Source of the DNA: Trichoplax sp. H2
Lineage: Eukaryota; Placozoa; Uniplacotomia; Trichoplacea
NCBI GenBank assembly: GCA_003344405.1
Contig: NOWV01000203.1
Location: 62,001 to 126,000 of the forward strand
Direction of reading: 5' to 3'
Length of the DNA stretch: 64,000 nt
A program made the position numbers and the translations under genes. Positions within the stretch are counted from its first letter, which is position 1, and every line of letters starts with the position of its first letter. Below the pieces are notes generated by a model. The model saw nothing but the letters and a program-made list of their open reading frames with translations. It was not told the DNA's origin and did no database searches. Below are positions 62,513 to 64,000 of this stretch, piece after piece.

Positions 62513-64000
62513 GAAACAAAGCTAACGGTCAATATGAGGAATTCATGTTCAGAATCATTACATTTCTAATGTGTATTCATATTTCGTATGACTAGACAAT
62601 ATAGTATCTATTTGGAATACGAATAAAAAATATAGGATAGGCGTACATGCGCCAGAAAGTACGTCTAGTACATCGACGATTCTTATAAAAAATAGTGATG
62701 ATGCAGTTACTCAAATATTTATAACTATTCTCTTTTGCATTAAGTAGAGCACCTTCAGAATTAGATAAAACTTCTTAATAAGGGATGTCTAAATTGATGA
62801 CATAAAATGATATTCTGTTTGCTCTTATAATTTATGAAGATATTACTCATCCTTAAAAATACGACTATAAGATAATTATATTATATTACACGTAGAAAGT
62901 TATCAGGATATTACTTCCGATAGCAATGCCCAGCTGCAACGTAAAAGCTACTAATATTAACTCTGATGTGCTTACATTCTACTAAAATACCGTAGGTATC
63001 ATAGAATTTTTTTGATATGGGCGTATACATGTCAGTGAACAATAAAGAATACTTATAAGCTCCAATAAATATCATCTGCAAAAAATGCATTAATTTTGTT
63101 TATAAAAGATCTTGAAGTTATTGCATACTACTATATTAAATAAGTAGTCGTCTTCAGAATTAAAAAAGCTTTGACACGTACAAAATGCCCGTACATCAAA
63201 GTATAAGTTATACAAATATACTGCGATTAAACTCTGCTTAATTTAAGAACAGAACAACAATACTTTATAGCACTCACAAATATGGTAATGACTCATTATT
63301 AACCAGGCTGAAAGATATTATTTCATGTCCTTTTTATTCGTATCATGTAGAAGATGAAAACTTAATCATGACGTTTCATATAGTATCGAAGTAGGGGGAG
63401 AAAGAGTTACTTCAATAAGTTGCCAAAGTTAAGTAGTTATGGTGGTATTACGTACAGTGATGGACATTTACAAAGTACTCTCATTTATCATGACTCATTA
63501 GATTGACTGCCATTTCTGCCTTAACGTACGAGGTATATTTTTCTCTTAGATAATCCAGTATTTATGATTATGTTATAAGTGATGATAATTTTACAAACTT
63601 TCATTACTGTTGATCAGAAATATATTCCGTTATTGATTTCTTCTTTGCTAATCAATATCGATACATCGACAATTAGATAGTTAATTTCGGTTGTATCCTG
63701 TAGCTATAACTACGTTATAAGTGTTGATAATTATTCAACCTACTATTAGTATTGGTCAGAAAAGATTCTGTATTAATTTTTCCTACACATATTATATTTC
63801 ACTCAATGCATGAAGCTGTAAATAAGTGATTAAAGCTATAATACTTTTCCGATTGCTATAATTCGTACTGGTAAAATCATGTTTATACAGCAGCAATTAC
63901 TATAACCATTTATCGGTAAAATTTTATATTATAGTCAATTTTTATCGATAATTATAATCGAAAAATTTCTTACTTATAATTGCTCAATTTCTTCTTTAAT
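62513..64000. other. 3' flank of the GPCR gene, nothing recognised
   Basis: AT-rich DNA to the window end with no exon. An AATAAAAAATATA sequence at about 62622 could be the polyadenylation signal of the GPCR gene. Confidence 0.4.

Overview
The window looks like nuclear DNA of an early-branching animal. It is AT-rich, with short GT-AG introns (about 50-500 bp) and animal-type families: a laminin-G membrane protein, SEC23IP, MCMBP, a C16orf89/UPF0764 homologue and an intronless class A GPCR. A placozoan (Trichoplax or relative) is my best guess. This is inferred from gene style and content and is not proven. No prokaryotic operons, CRISPR arrays, viral genes or intact transposase genes were seen.

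Layout. 1-1273 (+): 3' part of a neurexin-like laminin-G transmembrane protein. 1986-2858: a 20-N assembly gap flanked by two copies of one sequence. 2871-6762 (-) and 8000-11777 (+): two divergently transcribed D-2-hydroxyglutarate dehydrogenase-type flavoenzymes. 12535-15687 (-): an intronless CYP4-like P450 with a truncated duplicate downstream. 16770-17991 and 22092-23698 (+): tandem Renilla-luciferase/haloalkane-dehalogenase-like hydrolases, separated by satellite-like repeats. 25604-28273 (-): NOA1, a circularly permuted mitochondrial GTPase. 28430-30300: GTACAGT-rich DNA and a tandem array of inverted-repeat elements. 30390-35652 (+): SEC23IP-like phospholipase-family protein in 17 exons. 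37360-41764 (-): MCM-binding protein in about 19 exons. 43740-44320: foldbacks and degenerate tandem repeats. 44847-48134 (+): C16orf89-like protein with a membrane anchor. 50779-53769 (+): a long TPR protein of about 20 repeats. 53900-61350: gene-poor. 61355-62512 (+): an intronless GPCR with a Met/His/Gly/Asn-rich N-terminus.

The genes do not form one pathway. Most are independent housekeeping genes (NOA1 in mitochondria, SEC23IP at ER exit sites, MCMBP in replication). Local duplication has acted repeatedly: the D2HGDH pair, the hydrolase pair, the P450 remnant, and several repeat arrays. For six multi-exon genes I rebuilt the exon structure by hand; reading frame and phase close exactly across every junction. 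MCMBP was matched exon by exon to remembered family features, with only its first four exons placed exactly. Family names come from recognition of motifs and were not checked against any database.
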